Translations under genes and position numbers: made by a program
Notes under the pieces: model-generated
Databases searched by the model: none
What the model saw: the letters and a program-made list of their open reading frames with translations, nothing else
What the model was told of the DNA's origin: nothing
Part shown: one piece after another, positions 31,811-44,699 of the stretch
Numbering within the stretch: position 1 is the first letter of the stretch
How the letters are laid out: every line of letters begins with the position of its first letter
Assembly: GCA_963693085.1 (NCBI GenBank)
Contig: OY856411.1
Coordinates: 1,351,037,550 to 1,351,101,549 of the forward strand
Source: Alisma plantago-aquatica
Taxonomy: Eukaryota; Streptophyta; Magnoliopsida; Alismatales; Alismataceae
Direction of reading: 5' to 3'
DNA length: 64,000 bases

Positions 31811-33433
31811 AGACCCCTCTCTTGAATGGCGAATGGGTGGGTATTGGTGGCCCATACCCATACCCATGTTAACCCTAATATTTTGGCCTGAACCAAGCAT
31901 GCCACGTTAGAAAAAGTGCACAGAAACACATACCCATCCCTGCTCAGATGCATCAAGGGGATCCAATACAACCTGTTTTGACCAACATGACAACAAATTA
32001 CAATTAAAACTGGAACGGATTTCGAGTTACGTCAATTATGTAAAATCTTGATATATGAAATTGCAAAGAAGACTGTATGATGTATTTATATTCAATTATT
32101 AATCCATCATATACCATAGAGGATCTTTTTCATGTTTTCCAAGATTGAATACGTATAATATTCAAAATCTAAGTATACGTATGTTGGCATTCAACGGTAT
32201 TCTTTCAAGATGAAGTAACTACTACAAGTAGTTTGTATACTTTTCTTCCAAGATCAATTGATTTTATACAGAAGCCGAATAAAGTTTCTCGCTTTAGTAC
32301 TGTATTTTGGATCTCTGTCACTTCTCTGACATTCTCGTTCATCCAGACCTGACTATCAAACAAACACAATACGTGTTGGGGCTAGGGAAAATGAAGTTGC
32401 ATGTAATGGTACTTCGTATCAGATTGGGAAAAAATTGACTCACCTAGGTTCAGCCACATACCAGTTACATCTTGTGTGATTCATGTCACGTCTAGGGTTT
32501 CATCCCTCCTAAATCCCAATTTCATGGTTTTGGGCATTCACGCTTGTAATTTCGATAACCTAGAGTTCCCAAGCTAGCAGTTGTAATACTAATATCCAAT
32601 TCTCTCCTACAAATCAGATTCTACAAATACTGTTCAAGTTCACTCATTCGAGGTAGATTGAACCTCTCCTAAATTGCATGCTTAATTGATTTCTCCATGG
32701 CAATTGTCAAGTTCATTCTTGTGTGTTAAGTTGTTAACAACCATTGCTAAAACTAACAGTAAAATTATTGTAATTTACTCTTATATTACTGGATACAAAT
32801 TTGGTACACATGTTCATCTTGGGTTTGAAACTCTTAACCCTATATCATTACACTACGGTATGCGGAGATGTAGTTCTACCCACTATCAGAGGGTTGTATA
32901 TGGCCCTTTTGGGTTTTGAAGTAATAGTTATTACTTATATACACGACATTTGCAAAATAATCACCGTGACAGGTGGCCTCTTTGCCATAATTCATTTCCA
33001 TCTTTCGCTGCGTACATTATTATTAAGAATTATATTTCTGATGCTGCAAATAAGAGGGTGGGTAACTTACACACTATAAATCTATGATTATCAATATCAA
33101 GAATTTGCACCTTGCATCATTTTTCTCAGAGCATTGTACTTACAACTGCATGCAGATCAAATTTAAACAAAATTGCACTGCAGTTTTTATCAATATTGTG
33201 TAGATTAGTGCATCTAACATTTGAAGTGGTTCAATTACTGAGTTGTTTAACCATAGAGAAACATCATGTGTTTTCATTTACAAGTGTTCGACCACGTAAG
33301 CAATTACTTTACACCCTCGTCAGACAAAAGAAATGCATTTACTAAACAAATAATCCTAAGTACTGGTCCAACTTTACATCAACTACAAGATGATAAATTT
33401 ATTCAAGCAACATAAACTAGAGAAATCCAGTAT
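31811..33433. other. No gene recognised
   Basis: At 31825-31955 GGGTGGGTATTGG and, opposite, CATACCCATCCCTGC look like the ends of a small MITE, but no target duplication could be matched. Open frames at 32686-33079 and 33112-33345 have no recognisable domain. The region near 33400 may be the 3' untranslated part of the neighbouring minus-strand gene. Confidence 0.45.
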
Positions 33434-36117
33434 TTAACATAAACTGACCTCTCCAAAGGCCTCTGCAGCAGCAATCCATTCATCAGTAAATGGCATGGCA
33501 TTCAGGTGAGGTTTCAGAGGGATGATATCCTGTGTTGATGCATCAGCGCACATATCCTTTCTGAAATCAAATTAGCAAACGTGAGCTAGAGATGTGAACA
33601 TTACACAACAGCGACCAAATTAGTAGTCAACTTTTATTGACTTACATTGGACTCGGCATGTCCTTCATTTCTTCTGAAGTGGCAGTACTTCTCAAGGTCC
33701 CTACCTGAATTGATAAATACATATCAACTGTTGAGAGATGATTTGCGTTCAACATATTGCTCGAACTTTTACTCGTCCACGGATCCACAGAATCAGGCAT
33801 GTCACAAAGGTCACTGTTTCCAGCAGCAGAACCATCAGCTTCATCTGGACTTGAGGCAGGGATAGCAATGTTGCTCGCAGACATGTGGCTCTGTTGAGCC
33901 TCTTTCCGGGAACATGGTTGATGAAAGGTGACAGAATCAGATAATCTCAGTCCTGCAGAATTTGTGCCAACTAAGGAATGGCCTTTGACATCACCACTGA
34001 TTTCTTGGGAACCTCCAATTATGACGGTCTCTGTAGATAACATTTCATTAGATCTTACTTCTAGAAATCCTCTATTATCCAACTTATCAGTGCTTCCATT
34101 GACTAGTATCTCCTTTGTACATAATGTGTCGTTCGTATTTATTTCCGGCGCTAATCTCTCATCCCGCTTTATTGATGAATGTATTGGTAACTTTCTCTTT
34201 GATGATTTTAACTCAAGGTGTGATTTTACTACACAATTCTGATATAAGGGTTCCCTCGACTGATCGGTGTGATTGTCTATTATAGCAACTTCTGTATATT
34301 TTGTTCCAGCATCTCTGGCAGTAGTTGTAGAGCCAGCTATAGGGGGTTTCACACTTGAGATACGGGTGTTTTTATCCAGACTAGCATAGTTTGTTATACT
34401 TGCTTTTCTAACCAACTGCTTGTCACTGTTAACAGTAGACTGAGTGCATTTTCGGCCATATGTTTGAGAGCTGATCTGAGGTTTTCCCTGTACAAAACAA
34501 GAACAAATCTTTTAGAGTGAACGAACTGCGCTCAACAATGCATAGCTAATTAGACAAACTTGAAGCACTGAACTCTCGGAAGGCTCCATAGAGTATGTCA
34601 TTTTGCTATCATATACCTGGACAAAAAAATCTAGTGATGGTGAGGGCATTCTCAAGGCCGATGGCTTTGAATGACTTGCAACTGATTGAGATTGAGAAAC
34701 ATTGCTGGAAGCTAGGGAGTGCGTTGCTGCTGTTTTGGACACGGCCATATATTCAGATGTTTTAGAATTTGTGGGAAGTGCCGGTCTAGAGATTAAACTT
34801 TCACTTCCATCACATTGCGGAAATGCCGAGGCTGAATCAACTGTTAGTGAATCTGTTGAAAACTGAGCTGCCTGCCATTGATTAAAGAGGGACGACTGGT
34901 AAGTCCTCAATGTGAGATAAAGAAGTGGGACATTTCATATGTTTCAGAAATATGTTTAAGAGAAATCTTCTAAGTAGCAGTGCCTTATATGTTTACATTA
35001 TGTTCCATGTACAAGAATGCAGACAAAGTTAGGTGGACTAAACACCTTTCTAGAATAATTCGAGGCAGATCTTGAACCTTCACTTTCCAAAACGCTAACT
35101 GAAGGAAGATAAAAGCAAGTATATTACATTGGAAGCAGAATGGAATAACAATCACATTGCGAAATAAACTTGAAAAAACCATAGAGGGTGGGCATAAAAA
35201 CAAAACACGAGACCTGGAAGCAGGTTTTGCACGTGTTGGGCACTTTTTTTAGATGGGTAGAAGCTATTAGGAGCTCTGACAAGTGGACAGTGACCGCTTT
35301 TCAACTTTGGCAGTTTTGATTGTTGTTTTGTTGTAGATGCATTACCTACCCTCTTCTGTCTATCTTGGAGTTAAGGATCTAAAAAGCCATGTAATGTATA
35401 TGGGTGGCCCTTCGAAATTGGCATTGTACAAAATGAATATTGCATGATTTTAAAGAAAGAAAGAAAGAGAAAAAAGCAACCTAGATTGAAAAGATAACCA
35501 AGGAAGAAGATAAAAGGATAGGAATTAGCGCTGAGCAATAATGAGCTATTGTAGGTAGTCTTGCTCGAGGATTCCTGAAGTATCTGTACATGGACAAACA
35601 ACAAAAACAATATTAATTAACAGAAATTCAATTGGAAGAACATTGGGACTTGAAGATGACCGAATACAGACGTTGCTCATGGGTGTTGAAGAAATCCGAA
35701 AATCAATTTCCGAGCCTAATCTACTCAAGTTGGTGTCACTGGTGTGTGATCTAGTACGGGATTTGCTGCACAAGGATGACCCACTTTCTTGTTTAGCATT
35801 ACTACAATCGAGACTTTTCCCGCCAGAATTGCCGCTCAGCCCCGATAACTCCACGGGATCCAGAACTCCTGGCCAAAGTAGAACGACCGAGAGAGCCAAA
35901 ATTTAAATGCCGAAATACTTTCTGCAGTGATGCAACGGAAGAGGTAGCAAAAATAGCGGTAAGTGTAATCGATACCTTCATCTGTGAAGAAGGCGTTGTT
36001 CCACGCTAAGCTCTTTCTAAGGTTATTGCCAGCGCCTTTTCTGCCCCTTCCTATCCTAGGTGTTTCCTCAGCTGCGAAGCTTGGGAGGACATTCGGGCAA
36101 TTTTCCTTGTCGTCCAT
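33434..36117 (-). CDS. Host gene, about 8 exons, Ser-rich protein of unknown function (about 633 aa)
   Basis: Start ATG is at 36117 (MDDKENCPNVLPSF). Exons on the minus strand: 36117-35976, 35868-35642, about 35574-35522, 35359-35214, 35098-35013, 34895-34617, 34487-33646, 33560-33434. All phases agree and the total is 1902 nt. Exon 1 ends LRKSLAWNNAFFTDE and exon 2 continues GVLDPVELSGLSG, a block I remember as conserved at the start of an uncharacterised plant protein family. The C-terminus has HLNAMPFTDEWIAAAEAFGE, then a stop four codons later. The middle is Ser/Thr-rich and basic, with no enzyme motif. A KEN triplet at residues 4-6 could be a degradation signal. Edges of exons 3, 5 and 6 are less certain. 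The gene may have lost or moved further 3' exons. Confidence 0.8.
35360..35521 (-). other. Candidate U12-type (minor spliceosome) intron
   Basis: On the minus strand the intron would begin CTATCCTTTT, matching the U12 donor core TATCCTTT. It contains TCCTTAAC (complement of 35370-35377), a full U12 branch-site match, about 11 nt before an ATAG acceptor. Joining there keeps the reading frame (phase 2 to phase 2). The first base is C where A or G is normal. Other introns of this gene have ordinary U2-type ends. Confidence 0.6.
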
Positions 36118-39100
36118 GATCGCGGACCTAGCACTTATACCTCTGCAGATTCGATCTGTATGTTCACCATTGAGATATTAAAAATTCCGCGTAAAGCACC
36201 GCAACTAGTTTAACATAATCTCCGTTAAGGGGCGGAGCATTAGAAGTCGCGACCATTCCACTTCGGTGGGGGTGGAAATGGGAGCGACAGCACCCTAGAG
36301 AGGGGGGTGGGGGCTCGAATCGTTACAAATAAACTTACATCTTCCGGGACAAGAAATTATGACACGGGAAGACTTCCAAAACCTAGCTGAGCAGTGATCC
36401 CCGGAAAAATGGAGCAGAGTAGAACATAAAGTCTACATGTGAACAGTAGCGAAGCACAATGTGGCACAGTAAAATTGCAGCGCCTCTAGAGTTTGTTCAC
36501 GCAGCGACGCAACGAGAAGGAACAGAGAGGAGATCGGGAACGGCAAGCGGCCGCCATGCTGCGCGTCGTCTTCTAATTCAAATGTAAGGCGATTCTTTTC
36601 GAGCATGCTACAAGCGGGAGCATGCCGGCGAAAAATTAAAGAAAAGAATTTTTTTATTTATTTTTTATTTTATTTTATTTATTTTGGGGTGGGTGGGGGG
36701 GGGGTTGGGATTGAACGGGTTAGTTTCATTAGAACAACGTGTTTCTCATTAATAAAAAAATGAAGAATCGGTACTACTTTGAGCACTAACCGTGTTTTGG
36801 TGTTTGAGTTGGGTATAATATGATAAAAGCAAATTAAACATACATTAGGGTTAGATGTAGTCTGGTTGAATTTGATTTGACTCTAAAATCACAAATCAGG
36901 CTACTATACTGGTCTAAGGGAATTCCACACTAATCTGATTATTGACAAGTTGAGACCAAACTTAACTTGACTGTAAAAGTATCGTCAAATTTAGTTAAAT
37001 TTTGGTCTAAAATCAATGTTATTTAATATTTGCTTCTAGCACGCTAAAATAAAGGTGAAGTGTGGGCATTTACATCGGGAAGCTTACAACTATGTATCGT
37101 TAACTGAAATGAGGAGTGTGTGAGATTTTAAGGGAACCAATGTTTAAAAAGTAAATCTACTTTATATAGGGTAATGAGATGATTGGAGTGGTGTTATCAG
37201 TAATTCATTACTCAATTTGTCATATTTTGTGAAATAATGTGTTGTCTTTACCTAATAATGACACATAAACCATGTTAGTTATTTGGTGCATGTGTTAGCA
37301 AAACTATGTATAGGTTTAATTGTCGTTATCATGAATATATATATATATATGCATATTGTAGTATAAGTATCATATGTAGTCAATCAAGTCTAGTTTGATT
37401 GGTGTATGTAGTCAATCAAGTCTAGTTTGATCGATTAACAAGTCACCCAGATGATGACCAACCCGCTTAAGACTTATTAGAGGAATTTCCAAACCACAAA
37501 CTTGACCACACAACATGTCCAAGTGTTAGAATGGGAAGTTTAGTTATTCATCAAGTTTTGTTTGTTTTTTCAACCCTCACATACATTTGGAAAATGTATT
37601 CTTTAGTCAAGTAGAAAATACTTCATCTGTTGTTCGCTCACAAATAATTGCAATTGGTGGAGGTCCCCCATAGGGATGACAATGACAATTGAGTAAACTA
37701 AGGTATTTTCATATGAACAAAATGAAAACAAATTCAGCTTATCATAGGAGTGAAATAAGACAATTAAATGATGCATGTCAACTCAAAAGAAATTAGGAAC
37801 AACAAGTAGCTAGGGTGCTAAGAGCAACTAGGGTTTACCATTAACCGGACAGGCCAAACTCAAATTGGTGTCCCAAACGTGTGAAACTAAGGGGTGTGAA
37901 TACAAAATTTACAACCCCTACACACTAGCACAAAATATACCATCCACTATGCAAGTCAAAAGGAATTTTACTGTAGATAGTGTTGGTATTATTCTAAAAC
38001 ATAAAATGTGGGTGTTATCCCAAATAAGGGTTAGAATTCAAGTTTATAGTCAACGAGATAAGTAGGTTGCATTGTTGATATTCAAAGTAGAGTTTAAGAG
38101 ATGAAGCAAAATGGAGGTAGTAGGAACACATCCTAGGTCTGGGAATATTGATATGTCAATCCAAGTGTGCTAACTCGAATGAAAATATGACAAGTTAGAT
38201 CTTTAGTTGTTTATATCCATTCAACATGTGAAAAATGCTAAGGAGGTACAACTTTATATAATTAAATGCCAAAATCATAAATATACAATGCAGTAAACAT
38301 TTATTTGGATGTTTATTTTAATTAAAGCTTGCAATGTATTTTTCAGTAATAAAATTAGAAGGAAAAAAAAGAAGCATGATCTACTATGAGGTATCAACTG
38401 AGTTGGTTGTGGGTTTCAGTTGGGTGTTGTTTACAAATAGGTAAAATGTATCACGTGTAATACTAGTATAACCTCTAGTCAAGCAGCATGTATACATATC
38501 ATAGTTTGCTCACACCAGTGGCGATGGATAGGGGTCAATCCACAAGAAAGAAATAAGGTCAATTGAGTAAATTACCATGGTATTGAAACAAAAATAAGAC
38601 AAAAATGGTATATATGTCAACCCAACACAAACTAGGAACAAAAAATAGTCGAGGCACTCGTGTGACCCTACATTACCTATAGAGTCTAATTGTGTTTTGT
38701 CTCCTTAAAATACATGAATTATTATTAATTGGTTTGGGAAAAAATAGAAGTCAATTAGTGTAATAGTACACACACTTACTCTAGATGTTTATATAATTCT
38801 TTGTTTTATTTTATATTCAATGGTATTTTAAAAACTATTCTTCATAGAAAATGAGTAGCGTTATTTTCCTCTACTCTCAACAATACGGGATATGAAGGAA
38901 TGAAGTATACCTACAAAAATGGACTACTACAAGAGTGGATGGTTAAGGTAGTAGCCAATCTAGAGTTCATCTGTACTTTTTGTTTAAGAAGGTGCGACAC
39001 CTTCCTTGCATAAAATATGAACCCCACCCTCTCTTACCTCAATCAGTGAATAGAGAGAAGGGCTAGTTACAATTTAGGGTGAAGGCATCTTGAAACTCAG

Positions 39101-40530
39101 ATAGAGACTTTCACTAATCATTCAGAAAATGTAGGGATCAATAAAGTTGATTGGATACAATGTCTGTCAAGGATGCAATGATTATTACCTATTGGGACGG
39201 GAAAATAAGGTGATGATAAGTTAAGAAAAGGCAGGTCTTGTGAAACGAATGAATACATACAATCTCTATTGGCATTCATTCTAATGCATACTCATAGGAG
39301 GACTATCTAAACTCAAAGATTTGTTAGAATAATTTCTATAAAAAGAAGAGGGGGATTAGAAATAGAGAGGTCGGGTGAATTGGCTCAACAATGGATATTG
39401 CAATACTAAAATTTACCAAGCTTATGTGAAATAGAGATCTAGAAGAAATATTGTCACTACTTTTAGACCCTAAATCCCATAATCTCAAGTAGACCACAAC
39501 ATTAAGGTCTGAGATGAATAAGTTCGATAATGCAAAAGAGATTTGAACTCTTTCCTTCCTTTTTCTTTATATATCTTTACAATTTATGATGAATATATCA
39601 AATGTTTTCATATGAAAATTCATCTCATAGTGAAACCAAAAGTACTTTTCTCAGTTATCAACTAATAGTTCAACACGTTAAAAGACATGAAGCATATATT
39701 TATAACTATTTTACAAGAAAATAATTACTTCTCTCATTCACTTGACTAATACAACATTTCATTATCTCACTAAAGGACCTAGAGTGGATCTGGACTAAGA
39801 TTGTCTAATTTTACATTTAAACATTCTTATTGACCGTAAGTGGTAGGAGTTTTCTAAAGTTGTAGCTCTCTTCATAATAAACAGGGTTACCTAAAATTTT
39901 GTTCAGTGGAGTGTGAGCTCCTGGCTTTGTGAATGGAAATTCATTAAGTAGACAAGATTACACAAATAATGTTCATTTAGTGAATTACAAGATATAAAAT
40001 ATAATCAAAACCATTAAATACTACACTAAATGAGAAGACCTATCAAATCCATCAACCAGCTAAAATACTAGGAATAACTCAGTGATAAATTCTTGAGTTT
40101 GACTGATTAATATTTTAGTTACTTTATTAATTTGATGCACCCACATGAAGTTTACCACAACATGTGAAAGCATACATAAAGCTACAATCTCATGTACAAG
40201 ACTTAGAGTGGAGTCAGAATTCTTAGTATGCTAATTAGCTAACCCGATTGCAATGGGTCTGTCCACGTACAACCTCCGTAACTATGTCAACTACCTGGAT
40301 AAACTGGAATCCTCTTCCGAATTGGGTACCCAAGAGGAGAGTCAAATAACTCTTGCTTTTACTACCTATACATGTGGTTAAACAAGGGGGCGACTCATGA
40401 GTAGCAACTGAACTAGGTACCACCAGGATCTTTGGTTAGTGTTGGGTACTTGTATATGCTAAAAACCTAGTACACTGAGATATCTCATTATTGTTGGTTA
40501 CCACTGGGTATCACGGGAACCTATGAATAG
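36118..40530. other. Gene 5' flank, then about 4 kb without a recognised gene
   Basis: 36118-36620 is moderately GC-rich and is the likely promoter and leader of the minus-strand gene; no clear TATA box was fixed. 36640-36710 is a T-rich, then G-rich low-complexity stretch. 37372-37428 holds two direct copies of ATGTAGTCAATCAAGTCTAG plus extension. 38510-38700 contains GGGGTCAATCCACAAG, which resembles the untranslated parts of Athila/Tat-like gypsy elements, so old retroelement debris is likely. No pol domain is readable. Confidence 0.5.
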
Positions 40531-42400
40531 TGTTGGATATTTTGAATAGTATGCTCTAAGAGCTATTTACATGATAATTGTAGTGTCACACCTTTTAATT
40601 GGTTTGGATATTGGTAAATGCAATTCCAATTATTATGTTTTATTAAAGATTGAGATAAAGAATAAATATAATAATGTCCTAAGAATGTCTAGACTCAATG
40701 ACATTTAGCCTGGGTTGAGGACTTAAACATGAGATCATATGTATACTTTAGAGTACAAATTCTTGTCATGACCCTATTCAATTACTATTGTGAATATCAT
40801 AGGACAGTAATAAAACATAAAACTAGTATGTATGTTGAGTGATGAATATGTCCATTTAGCATGATATTGGATATCAACTCAGATACATAGGTACTTGTTA
40901 GAGAACAAGTTGTACTAGACATACCCGCTTTGGGTATGATACATGGAATCCATGAATGGTAGTCTAAATCATATCTCTATGTGATAGTGGTGATTGTGGT
41001 CCTTAGACCTAAAGTAACTATAATGATCACATGTTGTCTGGTGTTCTTTAACACCACTCAACGTGGCCCTAAATAAGGGTTTCCATACAATAATATTTGG
41101 GTGCAATATGACACATTAACATTACTATGAGTGATGTAGATGGATTTTGTCCTTCCTATTAAAGTGATGTCCATGGCCACTTGATAAATGACATTATAAA
41201 TTCATGGCCATGCTCATATGAGTCAACATGTGATGTTGAGCTCATATGTACCTCAAATAGCCTACTCTGGATCAAGGAACAAATATTGATCATTAAGATG
41301 GTGATATTCCCATGCCTCATATTCAATTTGGATATTCGAGACAAAGGGATTGTATGATCATTATAACACTAGTCACAATACTAGGTCAAAGTTGTTCTCT
41401 AACTCCTCCAATTACTTAGGTGGCAATGAAGTCTTAGTAGATAAGAACCATTGTTTGTGAAATCATAATACAATTTTAGACATCACGACCAACCTAAAAT
41501 GGAACCTACATGGTCACACACACATGATGCATGTGGAAGAGAAGTATAATAATGGGCACATGATTAATTGGTTTCTAAAAGGTTTAGGAAATCAATTGAA
41601 TAATTAATGGAGTAACAATAAGTTCAGCTGGCCAACTGAAAAGTCTACTCACCTAACTACACAGGACTATATATGCCAAATCGGTCGCCTAGCTAGCCCG
41701 ATTGACCAACTAATTAGATTAGCAAGTCGCCCAACTAGACTGGATTTGTGGATCAATCCATAATGTTTTGAACCAATTACATCGGCCAATTGGGTTAGCC
41801 AGTCACCCGACCGGAGGTCATTGTAAAACAAGCCAGCCTGGCCAATTGTTGACTGAACCAAGTCAGTCACTCAATTGGCTATCGATGAGTACGTAGCAAG
41901 TTGAAAGTGGCTACTACCATTTTGTTTCTCAATGTTGATTAGAAATCATCTATTTTTCCTTTCATATAAATAGGGGACATGGCATCCATGGTTTTGGTTA
42001 TATATAGAGACATCTTTAGAGATGCCTTTGACTAGTCGTCATTACCTATAAGGAAAGAGAGAGTGAGGATCGGATGTGCAATGCTAGCATGTTGCCAACA
42101 TAAATGTTGCTCCCTCCACACTAGCTCTTGGAGCGCAAAGTAGAGTTCTTGATGTCTATCTAGACTATGTAGAGATGTAGACACCTACGTGTATATGTGT
42201 GGAAGAACATCAATAACATCTTCCTCCACCTTCATTCTTGTGAGCTTCGTTGCTGAAGATCCTTTTTATGTGTATCCTACCTTGTTTGCATGTATGTCAA
42301 AAAACATCACATGGATTGTTTTGTATGAAAAACTACGATCTTTTCTAATATATTTATATGTATACGGTATGATATGTCTATAAATCATACACATATGTAT
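40531..42400 (+). repeat. Left LTR of the old copia (right edge uncertain)
   Basis: Blocks shared in order with 60411-61414 include GTGATTGTGGT, GAGTGATGTAGATG, GATGTCC with GCCACTTGAT, CATGGCCATGC, GTGATGTTGAGCT, and CAAAGTTGTTCTC (GAAGTTGTTCTC on the right). Similarity is lost after about 41470. At 41660-41880 there are repeated GGCCAATTG and AGTCGCCC-type motifs. No primer-binding site could be recognised. Confidence 0.55.
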
Positions 42401-43539
42401 TTTGTTTGGTAGATGTATGCACAATTGTAGCCAAAGATCCCTTTTATGTATGTATGAAATAATGTGAATGGATCCCTCTTTTTGGTTGAAAATTATTCAA
42501 CTTGCATGTTGAACCTCATCCTTTTATTCCATATGTAATGGTTTCTATTTCTTATTACTATCGTCGAATGTAACTCAAGGTTTCTACATATCATGTAAAA
42601 ATTAGATAGAAATTGAATAAGATTTAGAGGACTTGACGTGATAAGAAACCATGAAGATCCAAGAAGCATCCATAGAGCTATTGATTTTTATGCTACCAAA
42701 AAACATGTTCACAAGTTTGTAATGCATATTATGGCAATATACCTTAGGTGGATAGTAATCCATTATGGCTCAAAGAATTGCATTAGCATGGGCATAATCA
42801 ATGTTATATACTTGTGTATTGTGTATTGTGATTATGGATTGTGGGTATAATATGTATAAAATACATAATATAAGTATATGGTGGTTGGATATGTATATGT
42901 ATATAAATAAAACCCTCAAAATAATAATATCAAGTCTTAAATGCTTTCCAAAAGCTTGATCAACAAAGTGTACAGGCATGCCAAAGCATGGGACATTGTC
43001 TGTCTCATGGAAGTGTGAGAATACATATGTGATTTTTTTGAAGTATGGTGCATATTATATTGTATATAGGATCTTTATAGGATTAAGCACCTAGAGGTAT
43101 AAATATGGTTATGACAGATGTTTGTGTATATATGTATCAAGAGTTGTATTAGATGTAATTGGAAAATATTGCCTACCTAAGTATTCAAGTTGTAGGCGAT
43201 CAACCAAAGTTTAATGGTGATATGGTGAACTACACATTTTGTCTCACTAGAAGACTGTACAATGCAAATCTTCTGAATTAAGAATGATGACTATTATTTA
43301 GAAACAAAATAATGTGAGCATATTTGATTAAAGTCCAAATTAATATCAACAAAAACATTTTCAAATAAAATAATAATTACTTAAATACATCTTGTAGATC
43401 AAATGGCAAATACAAACAACAATACCTTTTCACGATAATCAGTCCTTTAGGAAGACAAAGTAAATGGGAATTACTTCAATAATTGATTCAAGACATTGAT
43501 AATTGTTTTTACACATGAGTGCAAGCTCTATGTATTAGA

Positions 43540-44030
43540 TACATTGGTCCTAAATGAACTCATTCTGAATGCACCTATAATGGAAAAGTAAGCTTATAAG
43601 AAGCTTACTGATGACATCATGGACATCAAGTGCCTTATGCTAAGCTCCATGGATCACGAGCTTTAAAAACAACATGACAATAGGGATGTTATTGAGATAG
43701 TAACACGTCATAGAAACATGCACCAAGAATAAGCAAGGAAAGATGTGTATGATGTCTCAAAGGTGTTGTTACAATATGGTGGGGGTGATCTAATTGGATC
43801 CCATATACTCAAGTTATATGGGTATGTAGAAATTCTAACAAGATTAGGATTTTCTTTAGGCTAAGATTGGCCACATATGTGATATTGCAATTGTTCTTGG
43901 AAAGTTGAGAACATTTGAGGGGAAAATGAAAGAAAAGGCATATTGATGGATAGCAAAGGAAAAGGAAAGTCCAAGGGCAAAGGCAAAGTCAAGAAAGGTT
44001 CTATGGCTAGTCAAAAGTTTTATGCACTTA
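43540..44030 (+). pseudogene. Copia gag remnant
   Basis: Plus-strand pieces include KLTDDIMDIKCLMLSSMDHE, ARKDVYDVSKVLLQYGGGDL, SHILKLYGYVEILTRLGF and ATYVILQLFLE, then the basic MDSKGKGKSKGKGKVKKG. This is the order of the copia gag type whose C-terminal half reads 'VLKMKGYIDHLDKLGF'. Stops and frameshifts are frequent. Confidence 0.65.
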
Positions 44031-44156
44031 AGGAAAAAGGAGGAGTATCTAGGGAGGAAACTGTCACCAATTATCACCGGGTTGGATATTAAAAGAGAAT
44101 TATCCTCTCTACCTAGGGGAACTAAAGAAAAAGAAGTGAGGGATAGATATCTCCAC

Positions 44157-44159
<3 letters not shown>

Positions 44160-44226
<67 letters not shown>

Positions 44227-44276
44227 TATATACATATATATATATATATACATATATATATACATATATATGTCGT
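44160..44276. repeat. TA/CATA microsatellite
   Basis: An uninterrupted TA run of about 55 bases is followed by TATATACA and CATATATA variants up to about 44276. Open frames of poly(Tyr/Ile) across it are artefacts. Confidence 0.95.
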
Positions 44277-44699
44277 ATAAATAAACTTTACTACTTCATC
44301 ATGTGAATTGGATACGTGATGTGGATCTCACATATGCTCAAATATGCAAGATTGGAAAAGAGAAAGACCCTTAAAAAAAGGGGAGGTGGAACTACATGTT
44401 GGAAATGGAGCAAGAGTTGTTTCCACCAATGTACGTACCTATTGGCAATCTCTATCTAGCAGGTTTGTAATAGAGTTAGAGAACTACTATTGTGCGCCTT
44501 ATATAAACATAAACATTATCTCTATATCTTTTTTGAACAATAATGGTTATATTTTTTTATAAAGAATAATCAAAATATATTTTAAGAGAGATGGTAAATT
44601 CTATGGCAGTTTCCCAGAGTCTTATGGTCTATATTTATTAGATCTCTAGATACATGTATGTAATATAAATACCAAGAGATTAAAACATGATGACTCAAA

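Noticed and set aside
31825..31955. Small MITE with GGGTGGGTATT ends
   Set aside because: Inverted similarity is weak and flanking 8-mers do not match; mentioned only as a possibility.
32686..33345. Three plus-strand frames as exons or a downstream gene
   Set aside because: No recognisable domain, no consistent splice sites, and hydrophobic composition of AT-rich DNA.
33647..34242. Plus-strand frames over the host gene
   Set aside because: They are shadows of the minus-strand exons, which have matching phases and splice sites.
43856..44306. Frames rich in Tyr/Ile across 44.2 kb
   Set aside because: Translation of the TA microsatellite.
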